Shown here in pieces: positions 1 through 6,513 of a stretch of 10,158 bases of DNA. Positions within the stretch are counted from its first letter, which is position 1. Each line of letters opens with the position of its first letter. The notes beneath the pieces are model-generated. The model did not search any database. It was not told where the DNA came from and saw only the letters and a program-made list of their open reading frames with translations. The stretch spans positions 1 to 10,158 of the forward strand of contig DIFA01000006.1 of NCBI GenBank assembly GCA_002418895.1, written 5' to 3'. The DNA comes from Dehalococcoidia bacterium UBA5760. GTDB lineage: Bacteria; Chloroflexota; Dehalococcoidia; Dehalococcoidales; UBA5760. Position numbers and translations under genes: made by a program.

Positions 1-2
1 AG

Positions 3-461
3 GCCTCCTCGGCTAACGCTGTCAAACTGATCGCTCCCAAGCAGGGCGATACGGTTTACCAGCGCACCGGGGTCGGTTTCTCCTGGACCAGCGTCTACGA
101 CGCCAACAAGTATACCTTCGTCCTCTCGGGTAACCCCAACCTCTCCGGCGCCCTGGCCACTGCCGAGGTTACCGGTACCGCCTACGCCTACTCGGACACC
201 CTGGACTACGAGACCACCTACTACTGGCAGGTAACCGCCTGGAAGGGCAGCATCATGCTTTCCCAGAGCGATATCGGCACCTTCGCCATCGCTGCCGAGG
301 GGTATATACCGCCCGAACCGGAACCGGCTGAGCCAGTAGTGATCGATATCCCGCCCACCCAGCAGATTACCCCGACCTGGATCTACGCTGTAATCGGCGT
401 CGGGGCTGCGTTGATAATACTTGTCATTGTACTGGTGTTTAGAACCAGGAAGCCATCCTAA
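3..461 (+). CDS. C-terminal part of a membrane-anchored surface protein with a fibronectin-III-like domain (5' end outside window)
   Basis: The frame is open from the left edge to a TAA at 459-461 and gives 152 residues; no start is visible, and the first in-window ATG (255) lies in the middle of the domain. Residues about 5-95 look like one fibronectin type III or Ig-like beta-sandwich: a 'VKLIAPKQGDTV' opening, a 'FSWTSVYDANKYTFVLS' strand pair and 'TTYYWQVTAW' near the end. A Pro/Glu-rich linker follows (about 103-124), then one hydrophobic helix (about 126-146, from 'WIYAVIGVG') and a short basic tail 'RTRKPS'. This is the arrangement of an outward-facing protein held by a C-terminal membrane anchor. 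Codons in the domain end mostly in C or G, unlike the next gene, which may reflect high expression. The specific function is unknown; an S-layer or adhesion role is a guess. Confidence 0.8.
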   Translation, partial: ASSANAVKLIAPKQGDTVYQRTGVGFSWTSVYDANKYTFVLSGNPNLSGALATAEVTGTAYAYSDTLDYETTYYWQVTAWKGSIMLSQSDIGTFAIAAEGYIPPEPEPAEPVVIDIPPTQQITPTWIYAVIGVGAALIILVIVLVFRTRKPS

Positions 462-486
462 ATCTTGAATTTACAAAAGTAGTGTC

Positions 487-526
487 ATCTCAGGCATGAG
501 GTTAGTATTAATCTCATGCCTGAGAT
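487..526 (+). terminator. Long hairpin between two plus-strand genes, probable terminator
   Basis: An 18-bp stem containing one G-T wobble pair (501/512) and a GTAT loop (505-508) lies 25 nt after the surface-protein stop codon and 24 nt before the next start. The outer arms are 487-500 and 513-526. The downstream tail is only weakly T-rich (AATTT), so it is not a classical intrinsic terminator. It may end the upstream transcript or protect its 3' end. Confidence 0.55.
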
Positions 527-550
527 AATTTCCTCGATAAGGTAGTAGAG

Positions 551-1237
551 ATGAGTAAAAAGTTAATTGCCGCTCTGGTCCTCTTAACACTAGGATTGGT
601 ATTTTGTGGAATCGGCTGGAGGCTGAACAGGATTGATCTGGAAGCCAGCAATTTGAAGTTGTTGGTTTTAGAGAATCAATTGGGAAATACGCACAATGAA
701 CTCGAACAAGTGCGGGCAGACCTCTCAGGGACGCTTAATGAATTGGGTCATACCTACGGTTATCTAACGGAGGTGGAGGCCGAGCTAAAGACAACTAACG
801 AAGAGCTGCTGATCACCAGGGAAGAACTGATTGAAACCAGGGAAAGACTTTCTGTTGTTAAGTCGGAGCGATTAAGGCTGTATAACCCTACGCTTAAAGA
901 GGCCATTCAATTCTTGGCGGAGGATAGAACAGACTCCAACCCCTATGTTGAAGATGAATACGTATGTTCTCACTTTGCGGCTGATGTCAATAATAATGCT
1001 GAAAAACTAGGTATCAGGTGCGCTTTCGTCGATGTACGTTTTCCAGCTTCGGGGCATGCTATAGTCGCCTTTGACACGGTCGATGAGGGCATCGTGTTCT
1101 TCGATCCCATTACAGACGATCGCGTCAGGCCTGTTATCGGCAAAGAGTATTGGCAATGTGTGGAACCCAAACCAGGCTACTACTATGAAAAACCGACATT
1201 CGACGATACTATTACCGACATAGTAATTGTCTGGTAA
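551..1237 (+). CDS. Membrane-anchored coiled-coil protein with a transglutaminase-like Cys/His/Asp domain
   Basis: This is a 228-residue protein ending in TAA. The N-terminus is a basic start plus a hydrophobic helix (about 4-23), acting as an uncleaved anchor or signal. Cys19 sits in 'LVFC', which is a poor lipobox because Phe precedes the Cys. Residues about 30-108 are rich in Glu, Leu and Arg with heptad-like spacing, predicting a long coiled coil. The C-terminal domain (about 112-228) has a pattern typical of transglutaminase/papain-like folds: Cys139 in 'VCSHFAADV', His169 in 'GHAIVAF' and Asp185 in 'FFDPITDD', in the expected order and spacing. If active, it would be an extracytoplasmic peptidase or transglutaminase-like enzyme. 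The triad is my reading of the motifs, and no family assignment was tested. The ribosome-binding site is weak (GGTAG region before the ATG). It sits alone between a hairpin and plsY. Confidence 0.75.
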   Translation: MSKKLIAALVLLTLGLVFCGIGWRLNRIDLEASNLKLLVLENQLGNTHNELEQVRADLSGTLNELGHTYGYLTEVEAELKTTNEELLITREELIETRERLSVVKSERLRLYNPTLKEAIQFLAEDRTDSNPYVEDEYVCSHFAADVNNNAEKLGIRCAFVDVRFPASGHAIVAFDTVDEGIVFFDPITDDRVRPVIGKEYWQCVEPKPGYYYEKPTFDDTITDIVIVW

Positions 1238-1352
1238 AAAATGAGACATTGAGTACTTCCGAGGAGAATTAGTCTGTTAATCAATTGACGGTGACAGGAT
1301 GTGAAATTACCACCATAGTCAAACCTGATCAAGCATGTAAATTGGGGGGTGA

Positions 1353-2072
1353 ATGCCGGTGTATCTATGGCAACTAATATTGGCCTCGTATCTTCTGGGA
1401 TCAGTTCCGGCAGCCTATATTGCTGCTAATAGGTCAAAGGGTATAGACCTGAGAGATCACGGCAGCGGTAATGTGGGAGCAAGTAATCTGATGCGCTTTA
1501 CCTCCAGGCGGATGGCTATTCCGGTGATACTCTTCGATTTCATTAAAGGATGTGCCTTCTTATTGCTTGCTGAACGACTGGGATTCAGTCTTGGATCTCA
1601 GATGGTAGTGGGTATTGCCGCTGTTTGTGGTCATAATTGGCCGATCTTTCTTCGCTTCAAAGGGGGCAGAGGAATCATCACGACTTCCGCAGTGGTTTTC
1701 TCCGCAGTCAGTGCCAACACATTATCTTCTTGGGGTAACATCTCTTTCGTAGTAATTGCTTTGAGTGCTGTCGTCTGGGTAAGCGTTCTTTTAAAAAGAG
1801 GCCCGACGGGTGTATTTGTTGGCATAGCTAGCATACCTGTTCTGGCTTGGATACTTAATGCGCCGCTTCCTTTTATTCTGGGGTGCTTGGGTCTGTTTGG
1901 CATATTTGTGCTAAGACGATTAACCGCTCCGCAGCCGGTAACGGTAGATTCGATGAATAGAATACGGGTTCTCATAAACCGCCTTCTCTTTGACTGTGAT
2001 GTCGCTGACAAGGAAGTCTGGATATCACTCACGGATCAACAGAGATGTAAAAGAATGACTGTAAAGGAATGA
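1353..2072 (+). CDS. plsY: Acyl-phosphate:glycerol-3-phosphate acyltransferase, PlsY family, with C-terminal extension
   Basis: PlsY is an integral membrane enzyme that transfers an acyl group from acyl-phosphate to glycerol-3-phosphate to make lysophosphatidate, the first step of phospholipid synthesis. All three family motifs are visible: 'GSGNVGASNL' (37-46), 'FDFIKG' (61-66) and 'GHNWPIFLRFKGGRGI' (93-108). Several hydrophobic segments run from residue 4 to about 188. The ATG at 1353 follows a strong GGGGGG Shine-Dalgarno sequence. At 239 residues it is longer than the usual 190-215: about 45 residues after position 195 form a mostly polar tail with no motif I recognise. Motif 1 has Ser where Thr is common (GASN rather than GATN). 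It is not next to other lipid genes here, so it may be a second, divergent copy. It converges on phoU with 97 nt between them and no clear terminator. Confidence 0.88.
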   Translation: MPVYLWQLILASYLLGSVPAAYIAANRSKGIDLRDHGSGNVGASNLMRFTSRRMAIPVILFDFIKGCAFLLLAERLGFSLGSQMVVGIAAVCGHNWPIFLRFKGGRGIITTSAVVFSAVSANTLSSWGNISFVVIALSAVVWVSVLLKRGPTGVFVGIASIPVLAWILNAPLPFILGCLGLFGIFVLRRLTAPQPVTVDSMNRIRVLINRLLFDCDVADKEVWISLTDQQRCKRMTVKE

Positions 2073-2169
2073 TTTTTGCTCAGCACTCGCTTATATCGTT
2101 ACCTTAACCGCACATTCCTGACATTCGTGGCGTGCTGTCTGATTCAAGACCCTGGAGATAAAAGGTCAT

Positions 2170-2838
2170 TTAGTACTTGGATACCCCTATTTCCTCCATT
2201 TTCCCTGTGACGGTAAATACTATACGTTCGCAGATGTTGGTTACTCTATCGGCGCTGCGCTCCAGGTTATGAGCTACCCAGATAAGCCGGGTGGCTCTGG
2301 TAATGGTCTTGGGGTCCTCGGCCATAAAGGTGAGCAGCTCTCGGAAAACCTGGGAATACAGATTATCCACGTCGTCATCTTCAGTAGCGACTCGGCGTGC
2401 CGTTTCGGTATCATTGTTGATAAAGGCATCCAGGCTCTGTTTCAGCATACTGATAGTCTTTTCAGCCATACGGGGGATGTCGACCAGCGGCTTAAGCGGC
2501 GGCTCGTCTCCTATCATCAACACTATCTTGCTGATACCTTCGGCATGATCGCCGATCCGTTCCAGCTCGGCGATGATATTGAGTACGCCGATAATAATAC
2601 GCAGGTCACTGGCCATCGGCTGCTGTGTAGCGATCAGTCCGATGCAGTCTTCTTCTATACCGAATCGCTTACTGTTTATCTTCTGGTCATCTTTAATAAT
2701 CTGGTGAGCGAGGGACAAGTCTCTGTTCTTGAGCGCTTCGATGGACCGCTCGAGTGCTTTTTCTACCATGCTTCCCATCGCCATAATGTCGTCCTGAATC
2801 GCCCTCAGCCTTCTGTGAAAAACCGTTCTCGTTTCCAT
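2170..2838 (-). CDS. phoU: PhoU, phosphate-signalling adaptor of the Pst transporter
   Basis: PhoU is a cytoplasmic all-helical protein that couples the state of the PstSCAB transporter to the PhoR kinase, keeping the Pho response off when phosphate is plentiful. The 222-residue length fits the family. The two repeated three-helix bundles each carry the ExxxD metal-binding signature: Glu93-Asp97 in 'ELERIGDHAEGI' and Glu193-Asp197 in 'NLERSADRVTNI', exactly 100 residues apart. The start ATG at 2838 has a GGAGGGG ribosome-binding site 8 nt upstream, and the gene begins 20 nt after the pstB stop. It is the last gene of the minus-strand phosphate block, its usual place. A long open frame antisense to it is a coding shadow. 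Confidence 0.95.
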   Translation of the reverse strand: METRTVFHRRLRAIQDDIMAMGSMVEKALERSIEALKNRDLSLAHQIIKDDQKINSKRFGIEEDCIGLIATQQPMASDLRIIIGVLNIIAELERIGDHAEGISKIVLMIGDEPPLKPLVDIPRMAEKTISMLKQSLDAFINNDTETARRVATEDDDVDNLYSQVFRELLTFMAEDPKTITRATRLIWVAHNLERSADRVTNICERIVFTVTGKMEEIGVSKY

Positions 2839-2858
2839 TATTAAGCCCCTCCTGGTAT

Positions 2859-3677
2859 TTAACCGAACCTGCCGGTAATATAGTCTTCCGTACGTTTATC
2901 TCTGGGATTTGTGAACAGTGTTGATGTAGCTCCGTATTCCACCAGTACCCCGGCTCTATCCTCTGCCATCATGAGAAAAGCGGCCATATCCGATACCCGT
3001 GCCGCCTGTTGCATGTTATGGGTGACGATAACCACAGTATAGTCTTCAATCAAAACCCTCATCAGGTCCTCAATTTTTAGTGTCGCTACCGGATCGAGGG
3101 CGCTGCAGGGTTCGTCCATCAGGATTACCTCGGGCTCCACCGCCAGGACCCGGGCAACGCACAGCCTTTGTTGCTGCCCCCCGGATAGCGCCAGGGCAGA
3201 GTTAGCTAATTTGTCTTTCACCTCGTCCCACAGGGCTGCCTGACGCAGACTTCTCTCGACAATTTCTTCCAGCTTACCCCGGTTCTTCATGCCGTGTCGT
3301 CGTGGGCCATAAGCCACGTTTTCGAATACAGACATGGGGAAAGGATTCGGTTTTTGGAATACCATGCCTACTTTTTTCCTGAGATCGACGATATCGATAG
3401 ACTCCTGATATATTGATATGCCGTCAAGCCCCACGCACCCTTCTACCCTGACATTGGAAATAAGGTCATTCATCCGGTTAAAAACACGCAGGAAAGAAGA
3501 TTTCCCGCAACCGGAAGGCCCGATGATAGCCGTAATCGCCTTCTCCGGTATTTCCAGGGTAACGTCCCTTAATGCCTGGAAGGAACCGTAGTAAAGGTTC
3601 AGTTGTTCCGTTCTTAGTTTTACCCGGTTATTCCGGCTCATCTTGCTGTCATTTGATACCGCCAAGTTTACACTCAT
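2859..3677 (-). CDS. pstB: PstB, ATP-binding subunit of the phosphate ABC transporter
   Basis: PstB hydrolyses ATP on the cytoplasmic face to drive high-affinity phosphate import through PstC/PstA. From the ATG at 3677 it is 272 residues. The ABC motifs are complete: Walker A 'GPSGCGKS' (53-60), Q-loop Gln108, signature 'LSGGQQQ' (164-170), Walker B 'VILMDEP' (184-190) and switch His220. The 'FQKPNPFPMSVFENVAYGPR' stretch and the 'YITGRFG' C-terminus are typical of PstB. The frame stays open upstream to 4001, but that part overlaps pstA and reads as low-complexity Ser/Arg, so I reject it. The chosen start overlaps the pstA stop by one base (TAATG) and has GGAG about 9 nt upstream, indicating translational coupling. 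An ATG 12 codons further in is possible but has no good ribosome-binding site. Confidence 0.95.
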   Translation of the reverse strand: MSVNLAVSNDSKMSRNNRVKLRTEQLNLYYGSFQALRDVTLEIPEKAITAIIGPSGCGKSSFLRVFNRMNDLISNVRVEGCVGLDGISIYQESIDIVDLRKKVGMVFQKPNPFPMSVFENVAYGPRRHGMKNRGKLEEIVERSLRQAALWDEVKDKLANSALALSGGQQQRLCVARVLAVEPEVILMDEPCSALDPVATLKIEDLMRVLIEDYTVVIVTHNMQQAARVSDMAAFLMMAEDRAGVLVEYGATSTLFTNPRDKRTEDYITGRFG

Positions 3678-4537
3678 TAGCTGTGACTCCTTCGCCCGGA
3701 CCTTGATCTTATAACGGCAGAAGCAATATTGAAGGCTAGAACTACTCCCAGTAGTACCAGGGCAACACCCCACATCGTTCCCTTGGGCATACCGGGAACG
3801 TGAGCTGCCACAGTGTAAAGGTGGTAAGGGAGGGCCATGAAGCGGTCGAAGAGCGACTGCGGCAGACCGGGAACCAGAAAAGCAGCCCCCACTACTAATA
3901 TCGGGGCCGTTTCTCCTGCCGCTCGAGAAATAGCCAGGATGACTCCGGTGAGAATTCCTGACCAGGCCTGAGGCAACACCACGTGTCTGATCGTCTGCCA
4001 CCTGGTAGCCCCGATAGCCAGACTACCTTCCCGGTATTCCCGCGGTACCGCCAGCATGGCTTCTCTGGAAGTTGTCACCACCATTGCCAGGGCCTGACAG
4101 GCCAGAGTTAGACTGGCCGAAATTAGCGACATGCCGAATTGGAATGTCATCACAAACAGGCCTAAGCCGAAAAGCCCGTAAACAATACTGGGAACACCGG
4201 CCAGGTTGAGGATGGCCAGGTTAATAATGCGGGTTATCCGGTTGTCTTTAGCATACTCCGAGAGGTAAATGCCTGCCGATACGCCTATCGGCAGGGAAAA
4301 TAAAACCGTACCCAGCATAAGTAAGAAAGTGCCTATCAGAGCCGGGAATATGCCGCCGGCCTTGCCTGCCTCTGTCGGAGGCTGAGTAAGAAACGCCCAG
4401 TCGATTACTCCGGCGCCATTAGCGATTATGTAGATGATGATAAACGATACGATGGCTATGACAACGATGGTAGCCAGGCCCAATAGCCCGAAGGCAGCGC
4501 GCTGTGATAATTGACGTGATGATCGCGGACCCTTCAT
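3677..4537 (-). CDS. pstA: PstA, phosphate ABC transporter permease
   Basis: PstA is one of the two membrane subunits forming the phosphate channel with PstC. Starting at the ATG at 4537 gives 286 residues, near the usual length of about 290. The frame runs open further up to 4693, but those 52 extra codons lie inside pstC and look non-coding. The chosen ATG has GAGG about 9-10 nt upstream, lying across the pstC stop codon, and starts 7 nt after that stop. Hydrophobic segments occur at about 16-40, 65-92, 105-130, 138-157, 193-222 and 254-276. The cytoplasmic EAA-type loop contacting PstB is at about 170-195 ('GSLAIGATRWQTIRHVVLPQ'), followed by 'SRAAGET' (204-210), which matches the equivalent RAxGET segment of PstC. 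Confidence 0.93.
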   Translation of the reverse strand: MKGPRSSRQLSQRAAFGLLGLATIVVIAIVSFIIIYIIANGAGVIDWAFLTQPPTEAGKAGGIFPALIGTFLLMLGTVLFSLPIGVSAGIYLSEYAKDNRITRIINLAILNLAGVPSIVYGLFGLGLFVMTFQFGMSLISASLTLACQALAMVVTTSREAMLAVPREYREGSLAIGATRWQTIRHVVLPQAWSGILTGVILAISRAAGETAPILVVGAAFLVPGLPQSLFDRFMALPYHLYTVAAHVPGMPKGTMWGVALVLLGVVLAFNIASAVIRSRSGRRSHS

Positions 4538-4544
4538 CTGATCG

Positions 4545-5483
4545 CTACCTCGCAAACCTTCGTTTTTGACGTTCAAGAACCCTGCTGGCGATAAGGTTAA
4601 CCCCCAGTGTAATGAAGAATAAGACCAGGCCGATGGCAAATAGTGCCTGGTACTGTAGACCACCACGCACAGCATTGCCGATTCCGGAGGCAATGGCTGC
4701 CGTCATCGGCATCATCGGCTCGGTTGGTGATTGGGGTACTGCCAGAGCACCGCCGGCTACCATGAGGACCGTCATTGTCTCACCGATAGCACGACCTACA
4801 CCCAGCATCACGGCTGCGGTAATACCGGACAAGGCGGCTGGTATAGATACGTGTCTGATTGTTTCCCACCGAGTTGCGCCGAGAGCATAGGATGCCTGCT
4901 TGAAATCATCGGGGACAGCCCGCAGGGCGTCTTCAGAAACGCTGATGATAATGGGCAGACTCATCATCGACAACATGATCGCTGCGGAAAATCCGGTCAG
5001 CCCGGTATTGAGGTTAAAGGTGCTCTGAACCAGCGGCGACAATAGCATGAGACCGATAAAACCCATCACCACCGATGGTATCCCCGCCAGCAGTTCAACG
5101 AGGGGTTTTACCATGTTTCTTACCCTTGGTGAAGCGACCTCAGCAAGGTAAGCAGCACAGGCGATGCCGATAGGTATCGCAATCGCTGTTGATACAATAG
5201 TGACGATCATCGTGGATACCAGGAATGGCAATATGCCGAATGTGGGCGGCTCGGATACCGGGTACCACTTGGCTCCTGAGAAAAACTGCCACGGATTCGT
5301 GTGAAGAAAAATCGGCGCACCTTCTCGTATCAGAAAGAAGACTATCCCTAATAGAATTACTATGGCCAGTATTCCGGCAAGGAGGATCCACCCCTCGATG
5401 AACCTCTCGCCGGAACGCTGACGCCGCAACCCCCTGGCTTTACCGGCTGCGGCGATGACAGCTGATATGCTTCGCATTAGCAT
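4545..5483 (-). CDS. pstC: PstC, phosphate ABC transporter permease
   Basis: PstC pairs with PstA to form the membrane pore of the high-affinity phosphate importer. It has 312 residues, a basic cytoplasmic N-terminus ('GLRRQRSGERF'), a first membrane helix at about 31-53, a soluble stretch with 'WYPVSEPPTFGILPFLVST' typical of PstC, and further hydrophobic segments to about 302. The EAA-type loop at about 197-220 carries 'YALGATRWETIRHVSIP', and 'GRAIGETMTV' (230-239) follows. The start is ambiguous: ATG at 5483 lies only 4 nt after GAGGGG, while a second ATG two codons later (5477) lies 10 nt after it. The gene begins 14 nt beyond the pstS stop, so the two are cotranscribed. Confidence 0.94.
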   Translation of the reverse strand: MLMRSISAVIAAAGKARGLRRQRSGERFIEGWILLAGILAIVILLGIVFFLIREGAPIFLHTNPWQFFSGAKWYPVSEPPTFGILPFLVSTMIVTIVSTAIAIPIGIACAAYLAEVASPRVRNMVKPLVELLAGIPSVVMGFIGLMLLSPLVQSTFNLNTGLTGFSAAIMLSMMSLPIIISVSEDALRAVPDDFKQASYALGATRWETIRHVSIPAALSGITAAVMLGVGRAIGETMTVLMVAGGALAVPQSPTEPMMPMTAAIASGIGNAVRGGLQYQALFAIGLVLFFITLGVNLIASRVLERQKRRFAR

Positions 5484-5497
5484 ATTTCCCCTCTACT

Positions 5498-6415
5498 TTA
5501 TGGCAGCGGGACGTAGCCCACTTCATTTACCTTTAGTTGACCTTCTGCCGAAAGGCAGTAATCGATGAAAGCCTTGATGATACCCTCCGGCTCGCCATCA
5601 GTATAGTAGAGTAGCGGTCTGGCAATCGGATATGTTCCGTTCAGAGCTGTTTCCACACTGGGCAGGACACTAATGTCATCGGCAGTAATCTGAATACCCA
5701 AAGGCTTTACTTCATCCGTGATATAGCCTAATCCGGGGTAAAAGATGGCATTAGGGTTGCCGGCCGTTTCCGACACTCCCCCTTCAGTCGATGGCAGCAT
5801 CAGTACATTAGGTCCATACTCCAGGCTCTTGTCTTCGGTAGGTAGTCCCTGCATCTGTACCACGTGCTCCTTGAAGAAGACATGGGTACCGGAGTTGGTA
5901 TCCCGTGAAATAGCTACGATTTCGGCATCGTTACCGCCGAGTTCACTCCAGTTAGTTATCCGGCCGGTATATATAGCTGAAATCTGGGCGATGGTCAACT
6001 CGGATACCGGGTTGGACGGATGCACTACTACCGACAGGGCATCGGTAGCTACATGAATCTCGTAGGGGTATACCCCCTTTGACTCAGCCTGTTCAATCTC
6101 TAGTGATTTGATCTTGCGTGATGCCTGACATACTTCGGTAGTACCGTCTATCAGGGCTGCTATACCCGCTCCGGAACCGGGACCGCTGACGGAGATTCTC
6201 ACGCCGGGATTTATCGCCATGAAGTCCTCGGCCCATACCGAGGTAATGGGTGTTACCGTATTTGATCCGACTATACTGAAGGTGCCGGATAGCTCTGTAC
6301 CCGGTGATGGAGTGACTGGCGCTGGCCCGGAGTTGCCGGCACAACCGGACAGGCTAAGACCACCTACCAGCAAGGTCGATAAGATTAACCATTTATGCCA
6401 TTTCTTGATTCTCAA
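5498..6415 (-). CDS. pstS: PstS, phosphate-binding lipoprotein of the Pst transporter (TTG start)
   Basis: PstS captures inorganic phosphate outside the cytoplasmic membrane and delivers it to PstC/PstA. The 305-residue protein has a basic N-terminus, a hydrophobic stretch (about 9-21) and a lipobox 'LSGC' with Cys25 as lipid anchor, followed by a Pro/Ser/Gly linker. The phosphate-binding fold shows the usual contact segments: 'IVGSNTVTP' (48-56), 'SGPGSGAGI' (77-85), 'ATDALSVVVHP' (123-133) and 'SRDTNSGTH' (170-178). The start is a TTG at 6413-6415. An in-frame TAA directly precedes it and no ATG or GTG is available nearby, so TTG is the only sensible choice. An AAAGGAGG ribosome-binding site lies 10 nt upstream, a slightly long spacing. 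The Pho box promoter sits just before this gene. Confidence 0.94.
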   Translation of the reverse strand: MRIKKWHKWLILSTLLVGGLSLSGCAGNSGPAPVTPSPGTELSGTFSIVGSNTVTPITSVWAEDFMAINPGVRISVSGPGSGAGIAALIDGTTEVCQASRKIKSLEIEQAESKGVYPYEIHVATDALSVVVHPSNPVSELTIAQISAIYTGRITNWSELGGNDAEIVAISRDTNSGTHVFFKEHVVQMQGLPTEDKSLEYGPNVLMLPSTEGGVSETAGNPNAIFYPGLGYITDEVKPLGIQITADDISVLPSVETALNGTYPIARPLLYYTDGEPEGIIKAFIDYCLSAEGQLKVNEVGYVPLP

Positions 6416-6446
6416 TTATATTTATCCTCCTTTATCCTTTAACCCC

Positions 6447-6452
6447 ATCATA
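6447..6452 (-). promoter_or_regulatory. -10 element of the pstS promoter
   Basis: TATGAT (minus strand) matches the sigma-70-type -10 consensus at five of six positions and lies 9 bp downstream of the last Pho box. The -35 position, 17 bp upstream, reads AACTCG and falls inside the Pho box array. That is what an activator-dependent promoter lacking its own -35 looks like. The leader to the TTG start would be about 25 nt. Confidence 0.6.
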
Positions 6453-6461
6453 GCAGGCGGA

Positions 6462-6500
6462 GTTTAAGACGAGTTTAAGCGCCTGTTAAATTTCTGTTAA
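6462..6500 (-). promoter_or_regulatory. Pho box: four direct hexamer repeats at 11-bp period upstream of pstS
   Basis: Read on the minus strand, the order is TTAACA (6500-6495), TTAACA (6489-6484), TTAAAC (6478-6473) and TTAAAC (6467-6462), each separated by exactly 5 bp. Direct TT(A/T/C)ACA-like repeats with 5-bp spacers are the known binding pattern of PhoP in Bacillus, and PhoB also binds 11-bp direct repeats. Four half-sites would hold two response-regulator dimers on one face of the helix. The location between phoR and pstS, immediately before a -10 element, supports phosphate-starvation activation of pstSCAB-phoU. Confidence 0.85.
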
Positions 6501-6513
6501 ATCTGATGGGGTT

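Larger units (their letters stand above)
6441..6513. repeat. 10-bp perfect inverted repeat bracketing the Pho box array
   Basis: AACCCCATCA at 6441-6450 is the exact reverse complement of TGATGGGGTT at 6504-6513. The 53 nt between the arms contain all four Pho boxes. On the minus strand the downstream arm overlaps the -10 element, and the upstream arm abuts the phoR stop codon. It could be a second regulator's site, or a long-loop RNA hairpin in phoR-to-pstS readthrough transcripts. Confidence 0.6.

Noticed and set aside
1238..1352. Promoter for plsY with TTGACG at about 1284
   Set aside because: No acceptable -10 element lies 16-18 bp downstream of this -35-like sequence, so I did not annotate it.
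2073..2169. Terminator between convergent plsY and phoU
   Set aside because: CAGCAC at 2081 and GTGCTG at 2132 are complementary but only 6 bp long with a 45-nt loop and no T-run. I see no convincing terminator here.
2269..2844. A 191-codon plus-strand frame antisense to phoU
   Set aside because: It shows no motif or hydrophobic pattern and lies wholly opposite a clearly conserved PhoU gene, so it is a coding shadow.
3678..4001. In-frame N-terminal extension of pstB giving a 380-residue protein
   Set aside because: The extra 108 codons overlap pstA out of frame and are Ser/Arg-rich with no domain. The ATG at 3677 has a good ribosome-binding site, overlaps the pstA stop as TAATG and gives the family length.
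4538..4693. In-frame N-terminal extension of pstA (52 codons)
   Set aside because: It lies within pstC. The ATG at 4537 with GAGG upstream gives a normal PstA beginning with a basic stretch before the first membrane helix.
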